Shown in pieces: positions 8,621 to 17,076 of a DNA stretch of 64,000 nucleotides. Position numbers and translations under genes: made by a program. This stretch comes from Stappia sp. TSB10P1A (GTDB lineage: Bacteria > Pseudomonadota > Alphaproteobacteria > Rhizobiales > Stappiaceae): assembly GCF_900185725.1 (NCBI RefSeq), contig NZ_FYAU01000026.1, positions 1 to 64,000 of the forward strand. Reading direction: 5' to 3'. Below the pieces are notes generated by a model. That model did not search any database and was not told where the DNA came from. It saw only the letters and a list, made by a program, of their open reading frames with translations. How positions within the stretch are numbered: position 1 is the first letter of the stretch; every line of letters starts with the position of its first letter.

Positions 8621-9478
8621 TCAGTGTCCCTTCACCAGCTTGTGCCGAAAGTGGCTCGAAACCTGGTCGATGACGACGATTGTGGCGAAGAGCAGCAGGA
8701 AGATCGCCACGACCTGGTCGTAGCGACCCTGGCCCCACTGCATCGCGGTCTTGAGGTCGTAGCCGATGCCGCCGGAACCGACGAAGCCCAGGATTGCGGA
8801 GGCCCGCACGTTGATCTCGAAGCGCAGCAACGCATAGGAAAGCCAGTTCGGCGTAACCTGAGGCAGCACGCCGAGCCACATCGCCTGGCTCCAGCTCGCA
8901 CCTGCCGAAGACAGGCCCTCGACCGGCTTGCGGTCGGCGTTCTCGCTCACTTCCGAGAAGAGCTTGCCGAGAGCGCCTGTGGTGTGGAAGGCGATGGCGA
9001 TCATGGCCGGTACAGGCCCGCCGCCGAGCAGGAAGATCAGAATGAGCGCGATGACGATCTCCGGGATCGCCCGCATACCATCCATCATCCGGCGGAACAG
9101 CGGGATAAGCCGCGGGAAGCGGGCAAGGCCGCGCGTCGACAGAAGCGACAGCAGCGCCCCGCCGCAGGCACCGACGAGCGTTGCCACGCCGGCAATGTTG
9201 ATCGTCTCGATCAGCGAGGGAAGAAACTTCCACATCAGACCCGGCAGGTTGGCCGCCTTGGCCACCGCCTCGCTCACGACTTCGGAGGGGAAATCGAAGA
9301 ACTGGTGGATGCCCGCCCAGAAGCCGCCGGCATTGCGCGCGTCGGCCAGTTGGAAACCCGAGACCATCAGCAGGACGAAGACCAGCAGCAGGATGCCGCT
9401 GTACATCTGCCGCTGGCGGGCATGGGCGAGATAGTCGGCGCGGATATCGCCCGACCTTGCGAAAGCCGTGTCCGTCAT
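8621..9478 (-). CDS. phnE: Phosphonate ABC transporter permease PhnE (first copy)
   Basis: 285-residue inner-membrane permease of the PhnE family. It has an N-terminal span (ILLLVFVLLMVSGF), several further hydrophobic helices and the cytoplasmic coupling loop SENADRKPVEGLSSAGAS. The ATG at 9478 is preferred over one at 9541 because CAGGAC lies just upstream. It is separated from phnD by 80 bases that contain a strong hairpin, which may lower permease expression relative to the binding protein. Confidence 0.92.
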   Translation of the reverse strand: MTDTAFARSGDIRADYLAHARQRQMYSGILLLVFVLLMVSGFQLADARNAGGFWAGIHQFFDFPSEVVSEAVAKAANLPGLMWKFLPSLIETINIAGVATLVGACGGALLSLLSTRGLARFPRLIPLFRRMMDGMRAIPEIVIALILIFLLGGGPVPAMIAIAFHTTGALGKLFSEVSENADRKPVEGLSSAGASWSQAMWLGVLPQVTPNWLSYALLRFEINVRASAILGFVGSGGIGYDLKTAMQWGQGRYDQVVAIFLLLFATIVVIDQVSSHFRHKLVKGH

Positions 9479-9513
9479 GAGGTCCTGCTGCAGGTGGCTC
9501 TGGCGAAAACGCA

Positions 9514-9537
9514 CGGGCGGGACACAGGCCCCGCCCG
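9514..9537 (-). promoter_or_regulatory. Intra-operon hairpin between phnD and phnE1
   Basis: CGGGCGGG (9514-9521) pairs perfectly with CCCGCCCG (9530-9537) around an 8-base loop. There is no U run, so it is more likely an mRNA-stabilising or processing hairpin that protects the phnD message than a terminator. Confidence 0.5.
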
Positions 9538-9558
9538 GCAATCACGAAGACAGATCGA

Positions 9559-10464
9559 TCAGTTGCTCTGGGCCTTGCGGACCGCGATGATCGACTCGTA
9601 AGCCTCATGGGCGATCGGCTCGAAGCCGGCCGTCTCGCCGGCAGCCACGTTGTAGGCGCACTGCGCGTCCTTGCCGTGCAGGTCCTTCAGAAGCTGCGTG
9701 ACCTTCTCCTTGACGTCGGCCGGAAGGGCACGACGCAGCACGATCGGGCCTTCCGGGATCGGCTTGGAGCGCCAGATCTCGACCAGGTCGTTCATGTCGA
9801 CCAGGCCGGCATCGACCGCCTTGCGCAGGGCGCCGGAATTGTAGCCGTCTTCCCACTCGCCCTGGCCGTCGGCCCAGGTCACGCCGCCGTCGACATCGCC
9901 GTTCTTGACCGCAACGATGGTCTGCTCATGGCCGCCGGTGAAGACGACCTCGCCAAAATAGGCGCCGTTGTCCATGGACGCACCGGTGATCTGCGGGATC
10001 TCGATGGACGGGATCAGGTAGCCGGAGGTCGAGTTCGGATCGCCGAAGCCGAACTTCTTGCCCTTCATGTCCTCAAGCGAGGCAATGCCGCTGTCCTTGC
10101 GGGCAAAACCGATGGAATGGTAGGAGAAGGAGCCGTCGAGATTGGTCTTGACGAGCACGACGTCGACCGCTTCCGGGTTCGTCAGATAGGTCTTCGCATA
10201 GGCCGAGGCACCGAGCCAAGCCATGTCGATCGAACCGCCCAGCAGCCCCTGGATCACGCCGTCATAGTCGGCGGGAGTGAAGATCTTGGTCTCGACGCCG
10301 AGCAGATCCTGGACATAAGCGCGCAGGCACTCGTTGGAGGCCAGACGGTCCTGGGCATTCTCGCCGCCGAGGACGCCGATGCGGAACTCGTTGATCTCCT
10401 GCGCCGTCGCACCGACGGACAGGGTCGCGACCGCGGTGGCGGCCAAGAGAAGCTTCTTGAGCAT
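9559..10464 (-). CDS. phnD: Phosphonate ABC transporter substrate-binding protein PhnD
   Basis: 301-residue periplasmic binding protein. A Sec signal peptide (LKKLLLAATAVATLSVGATAQ) is followed by a mature domain starting EINEFRIGVLGGENAQDR, with a type-2 binding fold (DMAWLGASAYA, FGDPNSTSGYL, GDVDGGVTWADG). These are typical PhnD features for binding alkylphosphonates such as 2-aminoethylphosphonate. The ATG at 10464 follows a CAGGAGA site 6 bases upstream. It is co-oriented with phnC (74-base gap) and phnE1/E2. Confidence 0.93.
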   Translation of the reverse strand: MLKKLLLAATAVATLSVGATAQEINEFRIGVLGGENAQDRLASNECLRAYVQDLLGVETKIFTPADYDGVIQGLLGGSIDMAWLGASAYAKTYLTNPEAVDVVLVKTNLDGSFSYHSIGFARKDSGIASLEDMKGKKFGFGDPNSTSGYLIPSIEIPQITGASMDNGAYFGEVVFTGGHEQTIVAVKNGDVDGGVTWADGQGEWEDGYNSGALRKAVDAGLVDMNDLVEIWRSKPIPEGPIVLRRALPADVKEKVTQLLKDLHGKDAQCAYNVAAGETAGFEPIAHEAYESIIAVRKAQSN

Positions 10465-10538
10465 ATGACGTCTCCTGAAAGAGTCGTTTGTCGTTGTTGC
10501 GTGTGACCGTGCGCGGACGCCGCGCCGGATCCTGCGGC

Positions 10539-11390
10539 TCATGCGGAGGCGTTGGCCGTCCGCAGCATGGCCGGGGATGGTGTACCCACCGCCGCTGTCG
10601 CAGGTCGGGCGGTGATGCTGGTCGAGGTGATGGCCTCGGAAATCTCGTTGCCGTCGCCGTCGGTGCCGTAGATTTCCCGCACCGCTTCAGCGGTCAGTTC
10701 GTCGGCGGTCCCGTCGAAAACCACGCGGCCTTGCGCCATGCCGATGATCCGCTCGCAATAGGTGCGCGCTGTGTCGAGCGTGTGCAGGTTGGTGATGACG
10801 GTGATTCCCTCGCGCTCGTTGATGTCCTTGAGCGCGTCCATGACGATCTTGGCGTTCAGGGGATCGAGCGAGGCGATCGGCTCGTCCGCCAGCAGCACCT
10901 TCGGCGACTGCATCAACGCGCGGGCAATCGCAACGCGCTGCTGCTGGCCGCCCGACAGGGCCTCGGCGCGCTTCAACGCATGCTCGGCGACACCCAGCCG
11001 CTCCAGAATGTCGATGGCACGCAGGATGTCCGCCTTCGGAAACAGGTTGAAGACGGTGGCGAGCGTCGAGCGGGCATTCAGCGTCCCGTGCAGCACGTTC
11101 GACACCACATCGAGCCGCGGCACCAGGTTGAATTGCTGGAACACCATCGCGCAATCCCGTCGCCAGGAGCGAAGCGCGGATCCCGAAAGGGCAGAGACCT
11201 CGGTGTCGCGGAATACGATCTTTCCGCCGTTCGGATCGACAAGCCGGTTGAGCATTCGCAACAGAGTGGATTTTCCGGCTCCCGAGCGGCCAATGACGCC
11301 GACCATCTGCCCGTCCGGGATGTCGAGCGTCACGGCATCCACCGCGGTCAGCATTCCGAACTTTCGCGTCACACCGTCGAGCTTGAACAT
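10539..11390 (-). CDS. phnC: Phosphonate ABC transporter ATP-binding protein PhnC
   Basis: 283-residue ABC ATPase with Walker [12 protein letters not shown] near residue 40, signature [15 protein letters not shown], Walker [13 protein letters not shown] and a late switch His in [11 protein letters not shown]. PhnC-specific wording such as [20 protein letters not shown] supports the call over a generic ATPase. The ATG at 11390 begins the conserved domain; a reading to 11441 would run into the promoter area. It is first gene of a phnC-D-E-E-DUF1045-M-N run, with a Pho-box-like repeat 45-73 bases upstream. Confidence 0.93.
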   Translation of the reverse strand: MFKLDGVTRKFGMLTAVDAVTLDIPDGQMVGVIGRSGAGKSTLLRMLNRLVDPNGGKIVFRDTEVSALSGSALRSWRRDCAMVFQQFNLVPRLDVVSNVLHGTLNARSTLATVFNLFPKADILRAIDILERLGVAEHALKRAEALSGGQQQRVAIARALMQSPKVLLADEPIASLDPLNAKIVMDALKDINEREGITVITNLHTLDTARTYCERIIGMAQGRVVFDGTADELTAEAVREIYGTDGDGNEISEAITSTSITARPATAAVGTPSPAMLRTANASA

Positions 11391-11434
11391 CTGCGCCTCA
11401 ATCTTGATAATTGAAGCTTGCGTACTCCGCACAG

Positions 11435-11463
11435 ATGACAAGGAATCTGCGATTTTATGACAA
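11435..11463 (-). promoter_or_regulatory. Pho-box-like repeat upstream of phnC
   Basis: On the minus strand TTGTCAT occurs twice (11463-11457 and 11441-11435), exactly 22 bases apart, that is two 11-base helical repeats. A degenerate middle unit lies between. This matches the CTGTCAT-type 11-bp direct repeats bound by PhoB. It lies 45-73 bases before the phnC ATG and would place phnCDEE and downstream genes under phosphate starvation control. Confidence 0.6.
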
Positions 11464-11512
11464 TTCCCTGACGTTTACCGGATGCGGAACAGTAGTGCGA
11501 CGGCTGAACACT

Positions 11513-12133
11513 TCAGAAAGCCCGCTCATAGCGCTCCAGAAACGCCGCCGCGTCGAGAGTGCGGAAATCCTCGAGCGTTTCGCGCAGCCGGTCATGGCTC
11601 CAATCCCACCAGGCAAGTGCCTGCATCCGCGTAACAATATCCGCCGGAAACCGTTCGCGGATCAGCCTTGCGGGAACCCCACCGACGATGGTGTAGGGCG
11701 CGACGTCCCGCGACACGACCGCACCCGATCCGATGACAGCGCCGTCCCCCACCGAAACGCCGGGAAGGATGGTCGCGCCATGACCGATCCAGGTGTCGTG
11801 GCCGATCCGTACCCGCGCCGCGCGCCGCCGCTGGAAAAACTCCGCCTCCTGATCGGCATCGTCCCAGTAGTCGTTCGCCCGATAGGTGAAATGATGCAGC
11901 GTTGCCCGCTCCATCGGATGATGGGTGGCATTGATGCGGACGCAGGCGGCGATGTTCGCGAACTTGCCGATCTCCGCGTTCCAGATCATCGCGTCGCGCA
12001 TCACATAGGAATAATCGTCCATCCGGGTTTCGCTGATGCTGACCCGCGCATCCACCTCCGTGTAGCGACCGAACTCGCAGTCGCTGACCTCGGCGGTCGG
12101 ATGGATGAAGGGAGTTTCGGAAAGTCGTGCCAT
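11513..12133 (-). CDS. Hexapeptide-repeat transferase of the phosphonate locus
   Basis: 206 residues forming a left-handed beta-helix of hexapeptide repeats ([22 protein letters not shown] and repeats through [15 protein letters not shown]). It has the catalytic-type His region [13 protein letters not shown] and the acyl-CoA site [15 protein letters not shown]. It resembles chloramphenicol/xenobiotic acetyltransferases and the subgroup fixed in phn operons. The ATG at 12133 has GGGGAGA 4 bases upstream. It follows phnL by 10 bases. A role in N-acetylating aminoalkylphosphonates, as PhnO does by an unrelated fold, is an inference. Confidence 0.8.
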   Translation of the reverse strand: MARLSETPFIHPTAEVSDCEFGRYTEVDARVSISETRMDDYSYVMRDAMIWNAEIGKFANIAACVRINATHHPMERATLHHFTYRANDYWDDADQEAEFFQRRRAARVRIGHDTWIGHGATILPGVSVGDGAVIGSGAVVSRDVAPYTIVGGVPARLIRERFPADIVTRMQALAWWDWSHDRLRETLEDFRTLDAAAFLERYERAF

Positions 12134-12143
12134 CGTCTCCCCC

Positions 12144-12875
12144 TCAGGCCGCGCGGGCCGGCGCGAAGCCGCGCACGTCGATGATCCTGTCCGCGACGGC
12201 CTCGCGCACTTCCTCGTCATGGAAGATGCCGATCTGGGCGACGCCCTTAGCCTTCTTCTCGGCGATCAGCTCGATGACGATCCGCCTGTTGGCGGCATCG
12301 AGCGAGGCGGTCGGCTCGTCGAGCAGCAGCACGGGATGATCGGTGATGAAGCCGCGGGCAATGTTCACGCGCTGCTGTTCGCCGCCCGAAAAGGTCGCCG
12401 GCGGCAGTTGCCAGAGCCGCTGCGGCAGGTTGAGCCGGTCCAGCATCTCGCTCGCCCGTTCGCGGGCTACCGCCGTATTGGCGCCGCGCAGGACCAGCGG
12501 TTCGGCAACCACATCGACGGCGGCGACGCGCGGAACTGTGCGCAGGAACTGGCTGACATAGCCGAGTGTCTCGCGGCGGATGGCCAGCACGAGACGCGGC
12601 GAGGCGGCGACAAGGTCGACCAGTTCCCCGCCGTGGCGGATCAGGATCTCGCCGCTGCTTGCGGCGTAGTTTCCATACAGCATCTTGAGGATGGAGCTCT
12701 TGCCCGCACCGGACGGACCGCCGAGTACCACGCATTCGCCGGCGCGAACCTCGAAGGCGGCGCCGTCCACCACGGGCAGTTCGAGGCCACCCTGCAGATG
12801 CATGCAGAAGGTCTTGGAAAGCGCGCGCGCCCGGACGGCCATCGCGGCCTCCTTTCGGCTGACGGGATCGGTCAT
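12144..12875 (-). CDS. phnL: C-P lyase accessory ATPase PhnL
   Basis: 243-residue ABC-type ATPase with Walker [16 protein letters not shown], signature [15 protein letters not shown], Walker [13 protein letters not shown], and the PhnL-typical [22 protein letters not shown]. It binds with PhnK to the PhnGHIJ core complex. The ATG at 12875 lies 2 bases after the phnK stop, with AGGTG 5 bases upstream; a GTG at 12881 is an alternative. No permease partner is implied, since PhnK and PhnL are cytosolic. Confidence 0.93.
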   Translation of the reverse strand: MTDPVSRKEAAMAVRARALSKTFCMHLQGGLELPVVDGAAFEVRAGECVVLGGPSGAGKSSILKMLYGNYAASSGEILIRHGGELVDLVAASPRLVLAIRRETLGYVSQFLRTVPRVAAVDVVAEPLVLRGANTAVARERASEMLDRLNLPQRLWQLPPATFSGGEQQRVNIARGFITDHPVLLLDEPTASLDAANRRIVIELIAEKKAKGVAQIGIFHDEEVREAVADRIIDVRGFAPARAA

Positions 12876-12877
12876 GG

Positions 12878-13663
12878 TCACACCTGCAGGATGGAAGAGA
12901 CGAGAAGCTGGGTGTAGGGCGCCTGCGGATCGTCGAGCACACGGTCGGTGAGCCCTTCCTCGACCACCCGGCCGTCCTTCATCACGATCATGCGATGCGA
13001 GAGCAGCCGGGCCACCGCCAGGTCATGAGTCACGACAATGGCGGCAAGTCCGAGATCGTTGACGAGCCCGCGCAGCAGATCGAGCAGGCGCGCCTGCACC
13101 GAAACGTCGAGGCCGCCCGTCGGCTCGTCCATGAAGACGAGGCGCGGCCCGGTCACGAGGTTTCGGGCGATCTGCAGGCGCTGGCGCATGCCGCCGGAAA
13201 AGGCGCGCGGCTGGTCGTCGATACGGTCCTCCGCAATCTCCACCCGCGACAGCCAATGGGTGGCAGTGTCGCGAATGCGGCCGTAATGGCGCTCGCCGAC
13301 GGCCATCAGCCGCTCGCCGACATTGGCGCCGGCCGACACGGTCATGCGCAGCCCGTCGGCCGGGTTCTGGTGCACGAAACCCCAGTCGGTGCGCATCAGC
13401 AGGCGCCGTTCGGCCTCGCTCATGCGATAGAGATCGCGCATCGCGCCGTCGCGCATGCGGTAGCTGACACTCCCCGTGCTGGGCTCCAGGCGGGTCGAGA
13501 TGCAGTTGAGCAATGTCGTCTTGCCCGAGCCGCTTTCGCCGACGATCGCCAGCACCTCGCCCGGATAGACCTCGAACGAGACATCCCGGCAGCCGACCCG
13601 CTCGCCGTAATAGCGCGACAGGCCCTCGACGCTCAGCAGCGGCATTTCCTGCAGCCTCATCAT
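12878..13663 (-). CDS. phnK: C-P lyase accessory ATPase PhnK
   Basis: 261-residue ABC ATPase with Walker A GESGSGKTTLLNCI, signature FSGGMRQRLQIARNL, Walker B LVFMDEPTGGLD and switch VTHDLAVARLL. It resembles oligopeptide ATPases, but its place after phnJ and its LSRYYGERVGC start identify PhnK, which docks on the PhnJ dimer. The ATG at 13663 overlaps the phnJ stop (ATGA) and has AGGAGG 10 bases upstream. Translational coupling with phnJ is likely. Confidence 0.93.
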   Translation of the reverse strand: MMRLQEMPLLSVEGLSRYYGERVGCRDVSFEVYPGEVLAIVGESGSGKTTLLNCISTRLEPSTGSVSYRMRDGAMRDLYRMSEAERRLLMRTDWGFVHQNPADGLRMTVSAGANVGERLMAVGERHYGRIRDTATHWLSRVEIAEDRIDDQPRAFSGGMRQRLQIARNLVTGPRLVFMDEPTGGLDVSVQARLLDLLRGLVNDLGLAAIVVTHDLAVARLLSHRMIVMKDGRVVEEGLTDRVLDDPQAPYTQLLVSSILQV

Positions 13664-14589
13664 CGTCCCGTATCCTCCTGGACCTGGCCATGGCCCGCAT
13701 AGGCCTCGTCGGGCGACAGACGACCGCGATGGCCGGCCGCGCGGCGGTCCTCGCAATGATCGGTGTCCGAGCAGACAAACATCCGCCCGCCGCGGTCGTC
13801 GAGGATCACCTCGTCGAGATAGACGCCCTCGGCACCGCACAGGGCACAGGGCTCGTCGAAGGTCTGGATCTCGAAGGGATGGTCCTCGAAATCGAGGCTG
13901 ACGACCCTTGTATGCGGCGGGATGGCATAGATGCGCTTCTCCCGGCCGGCGCCGAAGAGTTGCAAGGCATCGCTCATGTCCATCTTCGGATTGTCGAATT
14001 TCGGCGTCGGCGAGGGATCCATCACATAGCGGCCGGCGACCAGCACCGGATAGGCATAGGTGGTGGCAATATGGCCGTGGCGGGCGATGTCCTCGTAGAG
14101 CTTGACGTGCATCAGCCCGTATTCCTCGAGCGCGTGCATCTTGCGGGTTTCCGTCTCGCGTGGCTCGAGAAAGCGCAGCGGCTCGGGGATCGGCACCTGG
14201 TAGACCAGCACCTGCCCTGCCTGGAGCTTTTCCTCCGGAATGCGGTGGCGCGTCTGGATGATCGTCGCCTCGCGGGTCTTCGTCGTCACCGCGACGCTGG
14301 CGACCTTCTGGAAGAAGGCGCGGATCGACACCGCGTTGGTGGTGTCGTCCGCCCCCTGGTCGATGACCTTCAGCACGTCCTGCGGCCCGATGATCGAGGC
14401 GGTGACCTGCACGCCGCCCGTGCCCCAGCCATAGGGCATCGGCATCTCACGGCTGGCGAAGGGAACCTGGTAGCCGGGAATGGCGATGGCTTTCAGGATC
14501 GCCCGGCGGATCATCCGCTTCGTCTGTTCGTCCAGATAAGCGAAATTGTAAGTGGCGAGGTCTTCGCCGAGTGCGGCTGCGGCGCTCAT
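13660..14589 (-). CDS. phnJ: C-P lyase radical SAM subunit PhnJ
   Basis: 309-residue catalytic subunit that cleaves the C-P bond of ribose 1-phosphonate 5-phosphate to a cyclic ribose phosphate and alkane. The C-terminal cysteines have spacing CxxC, then 22, then 6 residues (CALC..., FVC, DHC). This is the spacing of the unusual [4Fe-4S] site plus thiyl-radical cysteine known in PhnJ. The N-terminal IPGYQVPFASREMPMPYGWGTGG holds the glycine region. It overlaps phnI by 4 bases and phnK by 4 bases. All key residues appear intact. Confidence 0.95.
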   Translation of the reverse strand: MSAAAALGEDLATYNFAYLDEQTKRMIRRAILKAIAIPGYQVPFASREMPMPYGWGTGGVQVTASIIGPQDVLKVIDQGADDTTNAVSIRAFFQKVASVAVTTKTREATIIQTRHRIPEEKLQAGQVLVYQVPIPEPLRFLEPRETETRKMHALEEYGLMHVKLYEDIARHGHIATTYAYPVLVAGRYVMDPSPTPKFDNPKMDMSDALQLFGAGREKRIYAIPPHTRVVSLDFEDHPFEIQTFDEPCALCGAEGVYLDEVILDDRGGRMFVCSDTDHCEDRRAAGHRGRLSPDEAYAGHGQVQEDTGR

Positions 14590-15704
14590 TCGGCGGCCTC
14601 CTGCGTGTCATGGTCGCGCGACTGCCGCACCTCGAACTCCGCCCGCATCCGGCGGACGAGATCGAGTTCGGCCTGGAAGTCGACGTAATGCGGCAGTTTC
14701 AGATGCTCGACGAAGCCCGTCGCCTGGACGTTGTCGGCATGGGAAATGACGAATTCCTCGTCCTGTGCCGGAGCGACCCGGTCCTCGCCCAATTCTCCGG
14801 CGCGCAGCGACCGGTCGACCAGCGCCATCGCCATCGCCTTGCGCTCCGACTGGCCGAAAACGAGGCCATAGCCGCGGGTGAATTGCGGCGGCAGCTTCGC
14901 CGAACCGGCGAACTGGTTGACCATCTGGCATTCCGTGACCCGGATGCGGCCGAGCGAGACGGCAAAGCCGAGTTCCGGCACGTCCATCTCCACCTCGACC
15001 TCGCCGATGCGGATCTCGCCGGCGAAGGGGTGCGTACGTCCATAGCCACGCTGGGTGGAATAGCCGAGCGCCAGCAGAAAGCCCTCGTCGCCGCGCGCAA
15101 GCGCCTGGAGACGCAGGTCCCGAGCCATCGGGAACTCCATCGGCTCGCGCGTCAGGTCGCCGGAGGGCTCCCGCGGCATCTCGGCCGAGTCACCGGTGAA
15201 GGCCCGCTCGATCAGGTCTTCCTGGGCGAGGATATCGGCGACGCGGGTCAGCGGCTCGCCTTCGCTGTCGCGCGCCGGCGCGGTCTCTACCGCCTCGTCG
15301 CCGGCAAGCGCGGGATCGAGCAGGCGATGCGTGTAGTCGAAGGTCGGGCCGAGAACCTGTCCGCCCGGCAGATCCTTGTAAGTCGCCGAAACCCGCCGTT
15401 CGGCGATCATCTCGCCGGTCTCGACCGGCTGCGAGGCGCCGAAGCGCGGCAGCGTCGTGCGATAGGCGCGCAGCAGGAAGATCGCCTCGATCATGTCGCC
15501 CCGCGCCTGCTTGACGGCCAGCGCCGCCAGATCCGGCGCGTAGAGCGAGGCCTCCGCCATCACCCGGTCGACGGCCAGCGCAAGTTGTTCGACGATCTGC
15601 TCCACTGTGATCGACGGCAACGACCGGTCGCCGCGACGGCGGTCGGCGAGCATCTTGTGGGCGTTGGCGATGGCCGCCTCGCCGCCCTTGACTGCGACAT
15701 ACAT
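14586..15704 (-). CDS. phnI: C-P lyase core subunit PhnI
   Basis: 372-residue nucleosidase-like subunit of the PhnGHIJ complex. It attaches the phosphonate to ribose from ATP, releasing adenine, together with PhnG, H and L. It starts MYVAVKGGEAAIANAHKML, the conserved PhnI N terminus, and contains HDNVQATGFVEHLKLPHYVDFQAELDLVRRMR near the C terminus. The ATG at 15704 shares a base with the phnH stop (TGATG). It overlaps phnJ by 4 bases. Confidence 0.95.
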   Translation of the reverse strand: MYVAVKGGEAAIANAHKMLADRRRGDRSLPSITVEQIVEQLALAVDRVMAEASLYAPDLAALAVKQARGDMIEAIFLLRAYRTTLPRFGASQPVETGEMIAERRVSATYKDLPGGQVLGPTFDYTHRLLDPALAGDEAVETAPARDSEGEPLTRVADILAQEDLIERAFTGDSAEMPREPSGDLTREPMEFPMARDLRLQALARGDEGFLLALGYSTQRGYGRTHPFAGEIRIGEVEVEMDVPELGFAVSLGRIRVTECQMVNQFAGSAKLPPQFTRGYGLVFGQSERKAMAMALVDRSLRAGELGEDRVAPAQDEEFVISHADNVQATGFVEHLKLPHYVDFQAELDLVRRMRAEFEVRQSRDHDTQEAAE

Positions 15705-16330
15705 CAGCCTGCCTCCGGCTCGTTGACATGGGATACGACCGTGCTGCGCGGCAGCGCCATCATGCACAGCCCCGCCACCAGAACGACGTCCACGCCGCGC
15801 GGAAAGAGCGCCCGATTGGCGGCGCGCTGCGTCATGAACGTAGCCGGAAGACCGCGCGGGGCGATCCGCCTCTGCCCGTCGATACCGGGTCCTTCAAGCC
15901 TGAGGGCGGCGCCGCCATCCAGCGCCTCCACCTCGACCACCAGCGTCGTCGAGCGGTCGGGATACTCCTGCGTTCCAGACGCAAAATCGGCCATGTCCGG
16001 CATGGTCTCGCCCTTCACGAAGGCGAAGGCGGATCTCTCCGGCCCTTGTGCCAGCGGCGCTCCGCACTGGAAAGACAGCCATGCGCGCACACTCTCGCTG
16101 TCGATATCGCGATCCAGCCAGACCGGCGTGTCGGGGTCGCAGAGCGCGAGCGCGACGGCGCCCGGACCTTGCCCAAGGGGAGCGGGCGGCGCGACGCCTG
16201 CAGGAAGAGTGTGAACGGTGCCGGGTCGGGCCGTCACGTCCATCAGCGCGCGGAAGACGGCCTGCGCTTCGAACACCGGATCGCTGAACCCGCCGGAAAC
16301 GGCGAGCGTCGAAAGACGGGCATCGGACAT
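15704..16330 (-). CDS. phnH: C-P lyase core subunit PhnH
   Basis: 208-residue PLP-transferase-like fold subunit without the PLP lysine, part of the PhnGHIJ core. Conserved segments include SGGFSDPVFEAQAVFRALMDVTARPG at the start and GPGIDGQRRI and FPRGVDVVLVAG toward the end. The ATG at 16330 overlaps the phnG stop as TGATG, and the stop overlaps the phnI start in the same way. Confidence 0.94.
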   Translation of the reverse strand: MSDARLSTLAVSGGFSDPVFEAQAVFRALMDVTARPGTVHTLPAGVAPPAPLGQGPGAVALALCDPDTPVWLDRDIDSESVRAWLSFQCGAPLAQGPERSAFAFVKGETMPDMADFASGTQEYPDRSTTLVVEVEALDGGAALRLEGPGIDGQRRIAPRGLPATFMTQRAANRALFPRGVDVVLVAGLCMMALPRSTVVSHVNEPEAG

Positions 16331-16797
16331 CAGTCGTCTCCCCGGACCATGGTGAAGAAGTCGACTCGGGTTGCGGCGGCCTCGCGCTTGACGCGGGAGA
16401 CCTCCTCGGCACGGGCTGCGGCCAATGGCGCCAATACCTGCGCCTCGATGTCTGTTCGGCGCGCGCCCTCGCTCCACATGGCCGCGAGCACAGCCGAAAG
16501 CCGCGCCTTTGCCCTGTCCTGCCCCAACGCATAGGCATGACCGACAGCCCCGCTCGCAAGCCGGACCGTCGCCCGCGTCACCGCAGCCTCTCCGAGATTG
16601 AAGGGCGCGCCGTCACCGCCGATGCGGCCGCGCACCATCACCAGCCCGATCTCGGGTCCCCGCACCGGCGCCGCCTCCGGCAGGGATCCGAGCGCCTCGG
16701 CACAGGCGTCGATCTCATCGCCCGGCGAGGCAGCCAGCACATCCATCAGCCGTTTCAGTCCCTGTTCAGAGCCGCCTGCCGTCTCTGCCTTCGCCAT
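16330..16797 (-). CDS. phnG: C-P lyase core subunit PhnG
   Basis: 155-residue small core subunit. PhnG-typical wording includes GLVMVRGRIGGDGAPFNLGEAAVTRATVRL and GHAYALGQDRAKA. The ATG at 16797 is chosen because a GGAG site lies 6 bases upstream and homology begins just after; the open frame extends far upstream without a plausible start. It is the first gene of the phnGHIJKL-transferase operon, divergent from phnF across a 279-base gap with a 20-bp palindrome. Confidence 0.93.
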   Translation of the reverse strand: MAKAETAGGSEQGLKRLMDVLAASPGDEIDACAEALGSLPEAAPVRGPEIGLVMVRGRIGGDGAPFNLGEAAVTRATVRLASGAVGHAYALGQDRAKARLSAVLAAMWSEGARRTDIEAQVLAPLAAARAEEVSRVKREAAATRVDFFTMVRGDD

Positions 16798-16914
16798 CCG
16801 CAACTCCGTCGTCTCTCCTGGGCTGCGAGCGCCTGTATCAACAGGCGCTCTCGCAAGCAGCCCCGCGCCCATCGGCGCCGCCCAACATGCGCTACCTACA
16901 TCCGTACACGTTAT

Positions 16915-16934
16915 TTGTCTAGTATTATAGACAA
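16915..16934. promoter_or_regulatory. 20-bp palindrome, likely PhnF operator
   Basis: TTGTCTA (16915-16921) and TAGACAA (16928-16934) form a perfect 7-bp inverted repeat around GTATTA. It lies in the phnG-phnF divergent gap, in the only AT-rich stretch. HutC/PhnF-type GntR proteins bind GT-x-TA-x-AC-like palindromes, so this is a good candidate for PhnF binding at the phnG promoter and for autoregulation. Confidence 0.6.
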
Positions 16935-17076
16935 CCGACAGTTCACACTGTACGCGGATCGAGTGACGGAGGCATGACGGGCCGCGCCAATCCGCGATCC
17001 GACCGGGTGGCTGTCTGAGCCGGCGTCTTTGCTCTAGAAGGAAGATGGCGGCCGAACCGAGGGCGAAAGGAAGCGC

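Noticed and set aside
4510-8673. Very long plus-strand open frame (about 1387 codons) opposite phnN-phnM-DUF1045-phnE2
   Set aside because: It is a high-GC antisense shadow: its sequence is rich in Arg/His/Asp with no domain, and four well-recognised genes occupy the other strand.
11505-11517. CTGAA-CAC-TTCAG inverted repeat at the end of the hexapeptide transferase gene, considered as a terminator
   Set aside because: Only a 5-bp stem with no U run; too weak to support as a terminator.
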